Shown: piece after piece, positions 49,421 through 58,547 of the stretch | Numbering within the stretch: the stretch's first letter is position 1 | Layout: every line of letters begins with the position of its first letter | Source of the DNA: Dysgonomonas sp. HGC4 | Lineage (GTDB): Bacteria > Bacteroidota > Bacteroidia > Bacteroidales > Dysgonomonadaceae | Reading direction: 5' to 3' | Length of the DNA stretch: 64,000 nt | Assembly (NCBI RefSeq): GCF_001261715.1 | Contig: NZ_CVRU01000056.1 | Span: forward strand, 57,350 to 121,349 | Notes under the pieces: model-generated | The model's input: the letters and a program-made list of their open reading frames with translations, nothing else | The model's database searches: none | What the model was told of the DNA's origin: nothing | Program-made: the position numbers and the translations under genes

Positions 49421-50218
49421 ATGACTGCGATGAAAGAAAGAACAGCTGTACTAGGTATTGATATCCAAAATGATTTTACCCAATCTACTGGAGCTTTATT
49501 TGTAAATGGAGCGGATGCTGATGTTAGGCGGATGGCTACTTTTATAGAAGAATATGGTTCGAGTATCGATTATGTTGCACTCACAGCTGATTCTCATCAA
49601 CCCATACACATTGCAAACCAGCACTATTGGAAAGACAAAGAGGGATACCCTCCTGCATTATTTACAACAATACACGCAGAAGATTTAGAACAAGGAAAAT
49701 GGATGCCCCAATTCAATAAAGACAAGGCATTGAGCTACCTCAAAGCACTGGAAGCAAAGGGAGAAGTTTGCACTATATGGCCTGCACACTGCATACAGGG
49801 CAGTAAAGGGTGGTCAATAAACGAAATTCTAATCAAAGCTCTTTACTCGTGGTGCATAAACGAAGGCAAAACTTACGATCTTTTTTACAAAGGCATGCAT
49901 CAAGCAACAGAACATTACAGCATATTTAAAGCTGCAGTAGAATATGATGACAGCGAGGAAACAAAACTGAACAAAAGATTGTTATCAAAACTAGAAGAGT
50001 TCGACAAAATATTAATAATGGGAGAAGCAGCCGATTATTGTGTAGCAAATTCTTTAAATGACATGTTGAAAGCTGCCCCCTACCTGGCAAAACGAATTAT
50101 AGTGCTGACTGATTGTATTTCGTGGATCAATCCGGAAAACGAACGGGCAATAAAAATGTATGATGATGCCAAACTACAAGGGGTTAGATTTGCAACATCC
50201 GACCAATTCAGAGATTAA
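49421..50218 (+). CDS. nicotinamidase-like isochorismatase-fold hydrolase
   Basis: The 265-residue protein has the nicotinamidase pattern. Asp14 is in LGIDIQNDFT, metal ligands in VALTADSHQPIH, and the WPAHC motif lies at 120-124. A lysine in LFYKGMH (about 157) and the catalytic Cys207 in GEAADYCVAN complete the Asp-Lys-Cys triad. Such enzymes convert nicotinamide to nicotinate for NAD salvage. It is longer than PncA by about 50 residues (an insert at 75-115), so a related amide substrate is possible. Confidence 0.85.
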   Translation: MTAMKERTAVLGIDIQNDFTQSTGALFVNGADADVRRMATFIEEYGSSIDYVALTADSHQPIHIANQHYWKDKEGYPPALFTTIHAEDLEQGKWMPQFNKDKALSYLKALEAKGEVCTIWPAHCIQGSKGWSINEILIKALYSWCINEGKTYDLFYKGMHQATEHYSIFKAAVEYDDSEETKLNKRLLSKLEEFDKILIMGEAADYCVANSLNDMLKAAPYLAKRIIVLTDCISWINPENERAIKMYDDAKLQGVRFATSDQFRD

Positions 50219-50296
50219 GGGCTAAAGCCTTTCGATTCTTCAATAAACATTATAAGAACTGAGAACGGTTCTAAATTTCTAATTTTAAACAAGAAA

Positions 50297-51016
50297 ATGA
50301 GACTAACTTATATACATCATAGTGGGTTTGCTATTGAAACAGCAAATTTCACTATAATAATAGACTATTATCAAGATTCAATCAGTAAGAATCATGGTGT
50401 TGTAACCGACAGATTACTACATCGCCCACAAAAATTGTATGTGCTGGCATCGCATGGACATGCAGATCATTTTAATCCTGAGATTCTTAAATGGAGGGAG
50501 GAACGCCAAGATATAACTTATATATTCTCGAAGGATATTGAGACAGCATCTAAAACCACCTTCTGCGATATTACTTTCATAGACAAGGACGAACAATACA
50601 AAGACGACCTATTACAGATTGATGCTTTTGGCTCTACCGACTTAGGTATATCATTCAGAATAAAAGGAGATGACAAAGTTATATTTCATGCCGGCGATCT
50701 AAACAACTGGCATTGGAACGAAGAATCAACCGAACAAGAGATTAAAGAAGCAGAGGAATTTTATTTAAGAGAACTCAATCACTTGTCAGCCTCAACGCCA
50801 TCTCTTGACATTGCCATGTTTCCCGTCGACCCACGACTTGGTAAAGATTATATGAAAGGAGCTGATCAGTTTTTAGAGAAAATACCTACACAGTTATTTA
50901 TACCTATGCATTTCGACACCGCTTATGACAAGGCAGCTGAGATAAAAAGTATTGCCGAAAAATACAAAATAGAAGTATTTGTACCTTCACACAGAGGTGA
51001 TATTATTGAAGTATAA
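50297..51016 (+). CDS. metallo-beta-lactamase-fold hydrolase
   Basis: The 239-residue protein has the MBL motif SHGHADHF (H-x-H-x-D-H, near residues 51-58), HAGDLNNW with the metal-bridging Asp and a late PMHF histidine. The layout resembles UlaG/YtnP-like L-ascorbate-6-phosphate lactonase-type enzymes or small MBL hydrolases. The substrate is unknown. It follows the nicotinamidase-like gene by 78 nt and precedes the VOC gene by 60 nt, possibly one transcript. Confidence 0.85.
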   Translation: MRLTYIHHSGFAIETANFTIIIDYYQDSISKNHGVVTDRLLHRPQKLYVLASHGHADHFNPEILKWREERQDITYIFSKDIETASKTTFCDITFIDKDEQYKDDLLQIDAFGSTDLGISFRIKGDDKVIFHAGDLNNWHWNEESTEQEIKEAEEFYLRELNHLSASTPSLDIAMFPVDPRLGKDYMKGADQFLEKIPTQLFIPMHFDTAYDKAAEIKSIAEKYKIEVFVPSHRGDIIEV

Positions 51017-51075
51017 AAGATATTTTTAATCCACAAAGGCTTACTGCCTTAACAACCAGATAAAGAGAAATAATT

Positions 51076-51456
51076 ATGCAAATAGTAAGTAGATTTGACC
51101 ACTTTAACGTCAACGTTACCAATTTGGAACGAAGCATAGAATTCTATGACAAAGCATTAGGTTTAAAAGAACTCAGACGCAAGGAAGCTCCCGACGGCTC
51201 ATTTATATTAGTTTATCTATCGGATGGAGTAAGTCCATTCTCTTTAGAACTAACATGGTTAAGAGATCACTCTGAAGCTTATGAATTGGGCGAAAATGAA
51301 AGCCACCTATGCTTTCGAGTTGAAGGAGACTACGATGAGATTCGTAAATATCACAAAGAGATGAATTGTGTTTGTTTCGAGAATCACAAAATGGGATTGT
51401 ATTTCATCAACGATCCTGATGATTACTGGATTGAAGTATTGCCTGTAATTAGATAA
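51076..51456 (+). CDS. VOC/glyoxalase family protein
   Basis: The 126-residue protein has the paired beta-alpha-beta layout of the vicinal oxygen chelate fold, with RFDHFNVNVTNLERSIEFYD at the start and GLYFINDPDDYWIEVLPV at the end. A possible metal set is His8, Glu in LELTW, His in ESHLCFRV and Glu in WIEVL. It resembles lactoylglutathione lyase; the true substrate is unknown. It is followed by a strong terminator. Confidence 0.85.
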   Translation: MQIVSRFDHFNVNVTNLERSIEFYDKALGLKELRRKEAPDGSFILVYLSDGVSPFSLELTWLRDHSEAYELGENESHLCFRVEGDYDEIRKYHKEMNCVCFENHKMGLYFINDPDDYWIEVLPVIR

Positions 51457-51468
51457 GCTAAATAGCTG

Positions 51469-51502
51469 AAAAACTCGGAAAAAATTTTCCGAGTTTTTTT
51501 TA
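51469..51502. terminator. bidirectional terminator
   Basis: AAAACTCGGAAAA and TTTTCCGAGTTTT form a 13-bp stem with a short AT loop and long A and T runs. It ends the VOC gene (plus) and the 51534 gene (minus). Confidence 0.85.
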
Positions 51503-51533
51503 TAAGTATAAAGTAATATCTATTAATATCTAA

Positions 51534-51923
51534 TTACCGAAGAAGGCATGAATATTTCCATCCAATAAGAAAATTATGCTGCCCTGACGCCTCAGAATAA
51601 TACTGTATAATAGTATCTTCGTCTACCCAAACATTGGGCTTAATAGACTCTAATGTATTATTACATAAATCGAAGCACCCCTCAATATCTACTGCATTAT
51701 TAAACTGCACCAGACTCATATCACATACCTCAAAGATATTGGGTATCCACAAAATTGAAGATTCTTTACAAGGTATTAAATAGACATTTGAAGTTGGATG
51801 TCTACGCCTTGATCTAGGATATTCTCGCTCCAAAGCAATACTACTACGCCCGATAAATGCCTGAGCTGTTCGGAGAATTTTTTTTATCGCTGCCTTTGAC
51901 AAAGGATTAATTACTTCTTCCAT
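51534..51923 (-). CDS. hypothetical protein (129 aa)
   Basis: From the ATG at 51923 (MEEVINPLSKAAIKKILRTA) the protein is soluble, with a basic cluster PRSRRRHPTSNVYLIP and a C-terminal aromatic part. No family is recognised. The stretch 51942-52211 on its upstream side holds no gene that I can see. Confidence 0.5.
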   Translation of the reverse strand: MEEVINPLSKAAIKKILRTAQAFIGRSSIALEREYPRSRRRHPTSNVYLIPCKESSILWIPNIFEVCDMSLVQFNNAVDIEGCFDLCNNTLESIKPNVWVDEDTIIQYYSEASGQHNFLIGWKYSCLLR

Positions 51924-52211
51924 AATATGATTAGTCCTCAAATAAATAAAGAAAAGTTTAGTTTCGTGTTTGCTATAATCTATTTACGCATTTATACCAT
52001 CCCTCAGGCAAGAAAGGCTGTACAATGACGATATTTTAATTAGAAATACAATTTTTTCAATAAAGAGGCAGGGGGATCTTTAAATAAAACAGACGTATAA
52101 ACCACTCTATTCTTTTCAGAATAAAACAATTAACACCTTGTTATTTTCAGCCCTCTGTTTCTTACAACTTATGCCTCCAAATCTACTAAAATATAAATGT
52201 AAGTTTGTGAA

Positions 52212-53864
52212 TTATTTGTATAAAAAACGTTTAATACTTCTTTTTGGTGTTTTATCAAACTCTTCTGCACGTATTGTATAGTCTATAATTTGACTATATC
52301 GGGGAAGGCGTTTGTTTATATTCACCATTTCTGACTGCAATAAGCTATCTACACTCTCTTTTGAGTGCAAGGCATTTATAACATCATGATCGGGAAAGAT
52401 AAGTGCATGCAGTTTACCGTCTCTTTCGACAATCAGCGATTCGGCAACATAACTAGTATTATTTAATAATTGCTCAATCTCTTCGGGATATATATTCTGA
52501 CCCGATGGTCCAAGAATCATGGTTTTGCAACGACCTTTAATATACACATAATTACTCTCGTCCATTACCCCTAAATCTCCCGTTCTTAACCACCCATCAG
52601 CACCTAACACTTCTGCCGTTGCTTCGGGATTCTTATAATAGCCGAGCATAGTATTTGTGCCTCTTACTATGATTTCACCTGTAACGTTTTGAGGATCGGG
52701 CGAATCGATCTTCACCTCCATCCTATCGACCGGTTTACCGCACGAAGTTGCTCTATATGTCTCCCAATAGTCATACGATATAAGCGGACCACATTCGGTC
52801 ATACCATATCCCACCGTATAAGGGAATTTAATACGCGATAAGAATTTACCTACTTCTGAATCTAAAGCGGCTCCACCAACTACAATTTCAACAACCTGAC
52901 CTCCAAATACCGAGATTAATTTATCTTTTACTTTTGCAAATATTTTTTCTCTGATAATAGGAATCTTAATCAGAGTTTTTGTTGGCTGCTTATTCAATTC
53001 AGTAAAAACCCTCGATATAATTATCTTCTCAATAATCAAAGGCACAGCAATAATTAAAGTAGGCTTAATTTTCTCGAAAGCATTCATTATTATCTGAGGA
53101 GAAGGCAATCGCGTCAAGAAATGCACATGGCAACCTTTGGCTACTGACAATAATATCTCGAATGCTAGACCATACATATGTGCCATAGGCAACATACTTA
53201 CAATACCATCGCCTGCTTTAACAAACTCAATACTTTCTATTGCAAATTTAGTGTTAGACCACAAACTTCTATATGGAATCATTACACCCTTAGGTGTACT
53301 GGTTGTACCCGATGTATAGTTGATAAGGGCTAATTCTTCAGGTTGCTCCTCATGAAACTTCAAGTCTGAAGGCAAGAAACCCTTTGGATATTTTTCTTTG
53401 AAAACAAGAGCCAAGTTCTCACATACCTGATTGAGTTTTTCGGAACGTGATTTTTGAATGGCATAATCCTCTATTGTAATAATGGTTTCTACATGAGGTA
53501 TTTTCAAAGGATCAACCTTATCCCATACATGCTCTCCTACAAAAAAGACTTTGGCATCGCAATGATTCACAATATTATGAATACTCTCACCATCAAAATC
53601 ATGTAAAATAGTTGTTACTATTGCTCCATAACTCATAGCCGCAAAGAAAGTAACCGCCCAATTTGTACAATTGCGCCCGCAGAGTGCTATTTTGTCGCCT
53701 TTTTGCACATTAATCGTGTCAAAAATAATATGCAATTCTGCCATTTTATGGGCAAAATCTTTAAAAAGGAGAGTACTTCCATTATAATCGCTAAAAACAG
53801 GCTTATCCCAATTGGTATGAATGCTGCTTTCTATTAACCCTAAAAATTTATCGTTGTTTTCCAT
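52212..53864 (-). CDS. long-chain fatty-acid--CoA ligase family protein
   Basis: The protein (about 550 residues from the ATG at 53864) is an AMP-forming acyl-CoA synthetase. The P-loop-like motif LINYTSGTTSTPKGVMIPYR activates ATP, VGYGMTECGPLISYD is the A5 motif, and WLRTGDLGVMDESNYVYIKG the A7/A8 hinge with GR-C-K-T-M-I-L. The final Lys region is LFDKTPKRSIKR-like (EEFDKTPKRSIKRFLY). It attaches CoA to fatty acids in the cytosol, perhaps at the membrane. A longer frame from 53939 needs a TTG start, which I reject. Confidence 0.9.
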   Translation of the reverse strand: MENNDKFLGLIESSIHTNWDKPVFSDYNGSTLLFKDFAHKMAELHIIFDTINVQKGDKIALCGRNCTNWAVTFFAAMSYGAIVTTILHDFDGESIHNIVNHCDAKVFFVGEHVWDKVDPLKIPHVETIITIEDYAIQKSRSEKLNQVCENLALVFKEKYPKGFLPSDLKFHEEQPEELALINYTSGTTSTPKGVMIPYRSLWSNTKFAIESIEFVKAGDGIVSMLPMAHMYGLAFEILLSVAKGCHVHFLTRLPSPQIIMNAFEKIKPTLIIAVPLIIEKIIISRVFTELNKQPTKTLIKIPIIREKIFAKVKDKLISVFGGQVVEIVVGGAALDSEVGKFLSRIKFPYTVGYGMTECGPLISYDYWETYRATSCGKPVDRMEVKIDSPDPQNVTGEIIVRGTNTMLGYYKNPEATAEVLGADGWLRTGDLGVMDESNYVYIKGRCKTMILGPSGQNIYPEEIEQLLNNTSYVAESLIVERDGKLHALIFPDHDVINALHSKESVDSLLQSEMVNINKRLPRYSQIIDYTIRAEEFDKTPKRSIKRFLYK

Positions 53865-54110
53865 GACTGCCATATCTATCATCCAGATTTTGTATACCTT
53901 ATTTATATCTCCAAGGGATTTATTTATAACATCTACCAAGATAATAAGTTGCCTCGGAGTGTCTATTTATCATAAAGCCTTGATTTAATGCAAATATAAC
54001 GAAATAATCTACGAATCAAATCAAAGTATAAAAGATAGCTTTCGTTTTTCACAAAATAAATAATATGATTTTTCTCATAAGATATTGCTTTGAATATTTG
54101 AATTTTACCA

Positions 54111-54141
54111 TTTAAAGAACAATGTTTTTTATATATATTTG
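54111..54141 (+). promoter_or_regulatory. promoter of the MscS gene
   Basis: TTTA (54111-54114), 19 bp, then TATATTTG (54134-54141) is close to the Bacteroidetes consensus. Transcription should begin near 54148, about 85 nt before the ATG at 54233. Confidence 0.6.
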
Positions 54142-54232
54142 CACCATTTACTTCAATTAATTATTAATATAAACTAGAATAATTTTTATGTTAGGTTTTA
54201 TTTTATTGCAAAACATAAAGGAGATAAGCCCT

Positions 54233-55039
54233 ATGGCTTTAGAACCTATCCTACAAGGTCTATTGGATCGCCTGATAGGACTTGGCGAAAAATTAATAGT
54301 AGCCGCGATTGTTTATTTTGTAGGTTCGTGGCTCATCTCATGGCTACTCAAGTTGGTTCAAAAAATTTTAAGCCGAAAACTTGTTGATGGCGCCGTCCAA
54401 ACATTTATCAATAGTTTGGTAAACACTCTATTAAGAATAGTACTGATTGTTGCTATTATTGGTATATTAGGAATTCCAACTACATCTTTAGCTGCAATAA
54501 TAGCTGCCGGTGGTTTGGCTATTGGTATGGCAATGAAAGACAATCTTTCTAACTTTGCCGGTGGAATTATGATTCTGCTAAATAAGCCCTTTAAATTAAA
54601 AGACCGTATTTTTGTACAAGGGATGGATGGGGTAGTTATGGAAATAGGTATTCTTTATACAATACTACTAACAGCTGACGGACGTACCATATATATTCCT
54701 AATGGACCTTTATCGACAGGTAGCATTACCAATTATTCTACACAAAAGAATAGAAGAATAGATATTATATTAAATATAAACTATGGCAATAATGCTGATG
54801 AATTGAAAGCAGCATTAACAGAGGTAGTCAACAGAAACGAAAAAGTATTACAAGCTCCTACTCCATTTGTAGGAATAACTAACATCAACAACGGAAATTT
54901 TGACATAGTAATACGTGCTTGGGTATTAAATGACGATTATGGAAGTGTCAGCGTTGATTTGAATGAAGCTATTTACAATACTTTATCTCAAAAAGGGGTA
55001 TTTGCAGCATCTTCTCTCTCTGTCAGAATGGTAAACTAA
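54233..55039 (+). CDS. MscS-family mechanosensitive channel
   Basis: From the ATG at 54233 the protein has 268 residues. It has an N-terminal helix pair (LIVAAIVYFVGSWLISWLLK; TLLRIVLIVAIIGILGIPTT) and the pore helix ASLAAIIAAGGLAIGMAMKD followed by the conserved NLSNFAGGIMI. The beta domain contains PFKLKDRIFVQGMDG and YIPNGPLSTGSITNYS. Small-conductance channels release solutes after osmotic downshift. The ATG at 54188 would add 15 residues of unclear value; I prefer 54233. Confidence 0.9.
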   Translation: MALEPILQGLLDRLIGLGEKLIVAAIVYFVGSWLISWLLKLVQKILSRKLVDGAVQTFINSLVNTLLRIVLIVAIIGILGIPTTSLAAIIAAGGLAIGMAMKDNLSNFAGGIMILLNKPFKLKDRIFVQGMDGVVMEIGILYTILLTADGRTIYIPNGPLSTGSITNYSTQKNRRIDIILNINYGNNADELKAALTEVVNRNEKVLQAPTPFVGITNINNGNFDIVIRAWVLNDDYGSVSVDLNEAIYNTLSQKGVFAASSLSVRMVN

Positions 55040-55044
55040 AAAGT

Positions 55045-55079
55045 CTCTTAGAACCAAGACGGATTCTTGGTTCTAAGAG
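55045..55079. repeat. 14-bp perfect inverted repeat without T run
   Basis: CTCTTAGAACCAAG and its exact reverse complement (55066-55079) enclose 7 nt, directly after the MscS stop. The stem is followed by AATAATATTT rather than a T run. It may be a 3'-end stabiliser or an atypical terminator. Confidence 0.6.
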
Positions 55080-55103
55080 CAATAATATTTATAGATTTGT
55101 ATT

Positions 55104-55757
55104 ATGAGAAAAAATGTAATTTTTGTAATTGTTTTTATCGCAGTAATTCTGGGATTGGTAAAACTACATACCATAAGCTTAGAGAATGAGAAGAATCAAT
55201 CGATCGGTATTAAGGGCATTGCCAATATCGAGTATCCTGCAAGTGTAGAGGTTCGCAACGATATACCCTTCGAGTTATTAATAAACCCTGAGGATAAAGC
55301 TCTACTTCCTGATAGTGTAAACTGTGAAGAATTCAGACCTAACTTGATCTTGTTGAAGAAAGGATTTGATGAAAAAGACAGCTTTCAACTAAAAGAGTTT
55401 CCCAATATTATTGCAAATGCTATTTCATTGGAAAATTTCGATGCCTCAATTCTCGAAACAGAATATGCCGAGGCATTAGGAGAGAATCTAAATAATTTGG
55501 TGAAACAAAATGCAGAACGTACCTCTTCGACAATATCAAACTGGCAGGCATTACCTATCAGCAAAATAAATGGAGCAACTGTTTTAAAGTTCAAATACAA
55601 ACTTGAAAACAGAAATAAGAAAAACCTTAATATAATTATAGCGTACTTATTTAAGGATAACAAGCAAGTAGAAATTACTTTAACTGCTCCCAATAAAAAT
55701 ATCGAAGAATGGACTGCTATCTATAATGAAATTCTGAATACAGCTTCAATTAATTGA
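55104..55757 (+). CDS. membrane-anchored protein with one copy of an unnamed 180-residue domain
   Basis: The 217-residue protein has an N-terminal transmembrane or signal anchor (VIFVIVFIAVILGLVKL). A single domain begins with IANIEYPASVEVRNDIPFEL, includes CEEFRPNLILLKKGF and ends near EWTAIYNEILNT. The same domain occurs three times in the next gene. I recall no firm family name; the mixed alpha/beta pattern is like PsbP/DUF1795-type domains. It lies 64 nt after the MscS stop and 54 nt before its larger paralogue. Confidence 0.65.
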   Translation: MRKNVIFVIVFIAVILGLVKLHTISLENEKNQSIGIKGIANIEYPASVEVRNDIPFELLINPEDKALLPDSVNCEEFRPNLILLKKGFDEKDSFQLKEFPNIIANAISLENFDASILETEYAEALGENLNNLVKQNAERTSSTISNWQALPISKINGATVLKFKYKLENRNKKNLNIIIAYLFKDNKQVEITLTAPNKNIEEWTAIYNEILNTASIN

Positions 55758-55811
55758 TTTTTCATTTATTCGGTATTTTACAATTCAATTCCAAATTTTT
55801 AAGATTAAGTA

Positions 55812-57581
55812 ATGAATAAAGCATACACTACACTAATTTTCGTTATCGTCCTTTTTATTCAGTCCGGCAATATTGTCGGTAAAGACATACTTGCCACTCC
55901 ACTCAAAAGAATTGACATTCTGAACATAGGCTCAATAGCCTACCCCGCTAATCTTGAAGAAAGAAGTGATATACCATTCGAATTATTAGTAGATGAAGAA
56001 TTTCAGAAACTGGTGAACGATTCGGTTAACTATGAACAGTTTCGCCCTACTCTGATCTTTTTCGAGAAAGGATTTAAAGCACCTAAACCCTCGGGCAAAA
56101 AAATATCTTTCGGCTATATAAGCATTACAGCTCTGTCAGGAAAATACCGCTTTCCTAAAGAAATATCAGATGTACAAAAAGCCAAGATAGAGAACAATAT
56201 CAAACAGGATGTAGACACCAATTTAGTTGGAACTCAATTCCAACTAAAGACGTGGAATCCATTCGAATTCAAGACTATTAATAATTTAGTAGCCATTCAA
56301 TATTCCTACGAACAAACACTAAAAGGCAAAAACCCCACCAATATTATAACTACAAATCTTTATGATTCTGATCTACAACTACAGATAGTACTATCTGCCC
56401 CTAAAAAAGAGTATAAGAAATGGCTAGTGTATTACAATCAGATAATAGAAACCTTCAAACGCAAGGTCAATATTGGGGACATAGCCACTTTTGAATATCC
56501 AACTGATATTCAAGAAAGAAAAGATATACCATTCAAATTTTTAGTTGATAACGAGTTCAAAAAGATACTCGGGGAATCTATCGATTACGAACAGTTCCGC
56601 CCGGGCTTACTGTTTCTTAAGCGTGATTTTGAAATAGCAGACAGCACCAACATCAATCCTTTTGGTAGTATTTCATTTAATATATTACCCGAATATAATG
56701 CAAGAGCATTAAAAAAAGATTCTTTAAATCTGAATTTACTACAAGAGAATATCAAAAAGAACATAGATCAAAATCTTGAATCTACCGATTATAAAATAAA
56801 TAGTTGGGGCGATTTTGAGATTTCCGAACTTAACGGTGTACCCATCTTACAATATTCTTATGAACAACAATTGAGAGACAACGAAGCCTCGAAGGTTTAT
56901 TTAACATATTTCTTCGACAAATCGGGACAAATACAATTAACAATGTCGTCCCCTCTTAATAGCTTAGATCAATGGAAAAACAACTACGATAAAATACTGG
57001 CATCTTACCAACGTCTGATAGCAATTCTTAATATTGGAACCATGTTTTATCCTGCCAATCTGGAGGAAAGAAGCGATATTCCATTCGCAATGCTAGTAGA
57101 TAAAGAGTCTAAAAAGAAACTAGGGGACTCTATTGACTATGAACGTTTCCGTCCTACATTATTATTTCTAAAGAATAATTTTAATGAGAATGACTCTACC
57201 CAATTAGAATCATTCAGCAGTATCACCATCAGTAGTCAAGAGGGAGATTTCAGCAGATTGAGTTATCCCGACTCTCTGAATATTGATACCATACAATATG
57301 AAATGAAAGCATCTGTTGAGCGAAATTTACAGAACACAGGTTATACTTTAATCAGTTGGGATTCTTTCAATTCGAGTATCAGCAATGGTGTTCGTACCCT
57401 CAGCTACTCTTATACTCAGCAATTGAATGGTGCTGAGCCTAAACATATATGCGTAACCTATTTTTACACAAAAGAATCACAAACAATGGTTACTTTAACC
57501 AGTTCAGCAAGTGAGTATTCATTCTGGAAACCCGAATACGACCAGATGGTTCAGTCGTTCAGACTATCGGGTTGGAGATAA
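55812..57581 (+). CDS. secreted protein with three tandem copies of the same domain
   Basis: The 589-residue protein has a signal peptide (about 1-24) and three consecutive domains of about 180 residues, starting near residues 35, 219 and 405. Each begins with a near repeat of IAYPANLEERSDIPFELLV, has YEQFRPTLIFFEKGF or a variant, and ends in a pattern W-x-x-x-Y-x-x-I. The copies share the layout of the single domain in the gene before. It was evidently built by duplication in this locus. No catalytic residues are evident; a binding or envelope role is likely. Confidence 0.7.
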   Translation: MNKAYTTLIFVIVLFIQSGNIVGKDILATPLKRIDILNIGSIAYPANLEERSDIPFELLVDEEFQKLVNDSVNYEQFRPTLIFFEKGFKAPKPSGKKISFGYISITALSGKYRFPKEISDVQKAKIENNIKQDVDTNLVGTQFQLKTWNPFEFKTINNLVAIQYSYEQTLKGKNPTNIITTNLYDSDLQLQIVLSAPKKEYKKWLVYYNQIIETFKRKVNIGDIATFEYPTDIQERKDIPFKFLVDNEFKKILGESIDYEQFRPGLLFLKRDFEIADSTNINPFGSISFNILPEYNARALKKDSLNLNLLQENIKKNIDQNLESTDYKINSWGDFEISELNGVPILQYSYEQQLRDNEASKVYLTYFFDKSGQIQLTMSSPLNSLDQWKNNYDKILASYQRLIAILNIGTMFYPANLEERSDIPFAMLVDKESKKKLGDSIDYERFRPTLLFLKNNFNENDSTQLESFSSITISSQEGDFSRLSYPDSLNIDTIQYEMKASVERNLQNTGYTLISWDSFNSSISNGVRTLSYSYTQQLNGAEPKHICVTYFYTKESQTMVTLTSSASEYSFWKPEYDQMVQSFRLSGWR

Positions 57582-57597
57582 CTATATTTAAAGTCTA

Positions 57598-57637
57598 AAT
57601 AAAAAAGATCGAGCCATTTATGGTTCGATCTTTTTAT
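57598..57637. terminator. bidirectional terminator
   Basis: GATCGAGCCA, TTTA, then TGGTTCGATC form a 10-bp stem with one G-T pair, with A runs before and T runs after. It serves the tandem-domain gene (plus) and the convergent gene at 57655 (minus). Confidence 0.8.
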
Positions 57638-57654
57638 TTATATCTTTTGCCTCC

Positions 57655-58074
57655 TTACTCTACAAGATTAAATATATATTCGGAATTTGTGGTATGATCC
57701 GGATTTATTACAATCAAATAATCAGGGAATACCTCTAGCGACCCAAATTGATACCCATTGATACGCACAATATGATTAGGGCTATCCTTTTTCTTTTGAA
57801 TCTGATAAGGATACTTACCGATCGACCCTTCGTTATTATAGAAAGAGCTTCTTTCTTTCGACTCACAATCTGCTTTTGTATAATAATCTACAACAACACT
57901 GTCTTTCTCGAAATTTAGGACGTTGTATGTTGTAATCAGACATCCTCCATCAATGAAAGATTTACAAGCTTCACTCACTACAATCGAGTATTTTTTACCT
58001 TCAAGAATATTACTTTGAGCAAAACCCAAAACAGAATAGAAGATCAGCCCTAATACGGTTAAGACAGATTTCAT
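57655..58074 (-). CDS. secreted hypothetical protein (139 aa)
   Basis: It has a signal peptide (MKSVLTVLGLIFYSVLGFAQ), two cysteine pairs (SEACKSFIDGGCLITTYNVL, KADCESKE) and a beta-rich layout. The start overlaps the stop of the gene at 58071 by 4 nt, so the two are co-translated. No family is recognised. Confidence 0.6.
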   Translation of the reverse strand: MKSVLTVLGLIFYSVLGFAQSNILEGKKYSIVVSEACKSFIDGGCLITTYNVLNFEKDSVVVDYYTKADCESKERSSFYNNEGSIGKYPYQIQKKKDSPNHIVRINGYQFGSLEVFPDYLIVINPDHTTNSEYIFNLVE

Positions 58075-58436
58075 CTTCTTTCGCTTCTGAAATTTAACAG
58101 CAAAAGGTAATCGCTTACCGCATCTTGCAGAATTGTAGGTAGAGGTTTATCTGAAGGAATAACTTTCATTTCAAAAACTTTACCTCCTTCTGTGTAAATC
58201 CCTGATACTTTGTCTAACTCCAATTTGCTGTTTTCAAATTCGCGATACTCTTTATTTTCAGAGCTTTTCATCGAAACAAATTCTAAGCGGCTAATCATAT
58301 CGTTCACTTTGTCGTATAACAACCACACATAAACTTTATTCTTATCCTCTTCTAAAATTCCGTTTCTTCTTATTTCAACTATTTCAATCTTTTCATTATC
58401 AAGATGAAATAGCAACTTATAACCTGGCTTAACCAT
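58071..58436 (-). CDS. hypothetical protein (121 aa)
   Basis: A soluble protein with strand-rich segments GYKLLFHLDNEKIEIVEIRR and VYVWLLYDKVNDMISRLEFV, without signal peptide. It is the first of a two-gene unit with the secreted protein at 57655. No family is recognised. Confidence 0.5.
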   Translation of the reverse strand: MVKPGYKLLFHLDNEKIEIVEIRRNGILEEDKNKVYVWLLYDKVNDMISRLEFVSMKSSENKEYREFENSKLELDKVSGIYTEGGKVFEMKVIPSDKPLPTILQDAVSDYLLLLNFRSERR

Positions 58437-58547
58437 AATCTAACAACTTTATTTATTACTTACTTTTTTCTATCGTCTTCGTATATTTATAACTATCAAG
58501 GCAACTGCCTAATAATAGATCCTCTATAAAGGTAAATAGGTATAGAC

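Noticed and set aside
53865..53939. N-terminal extension of the acyl-CoA ligase from a TTG at 53939
   Set aside because: The added 25 residues do not resemble the family and later ATG codons fit the usual start of these enzymes.
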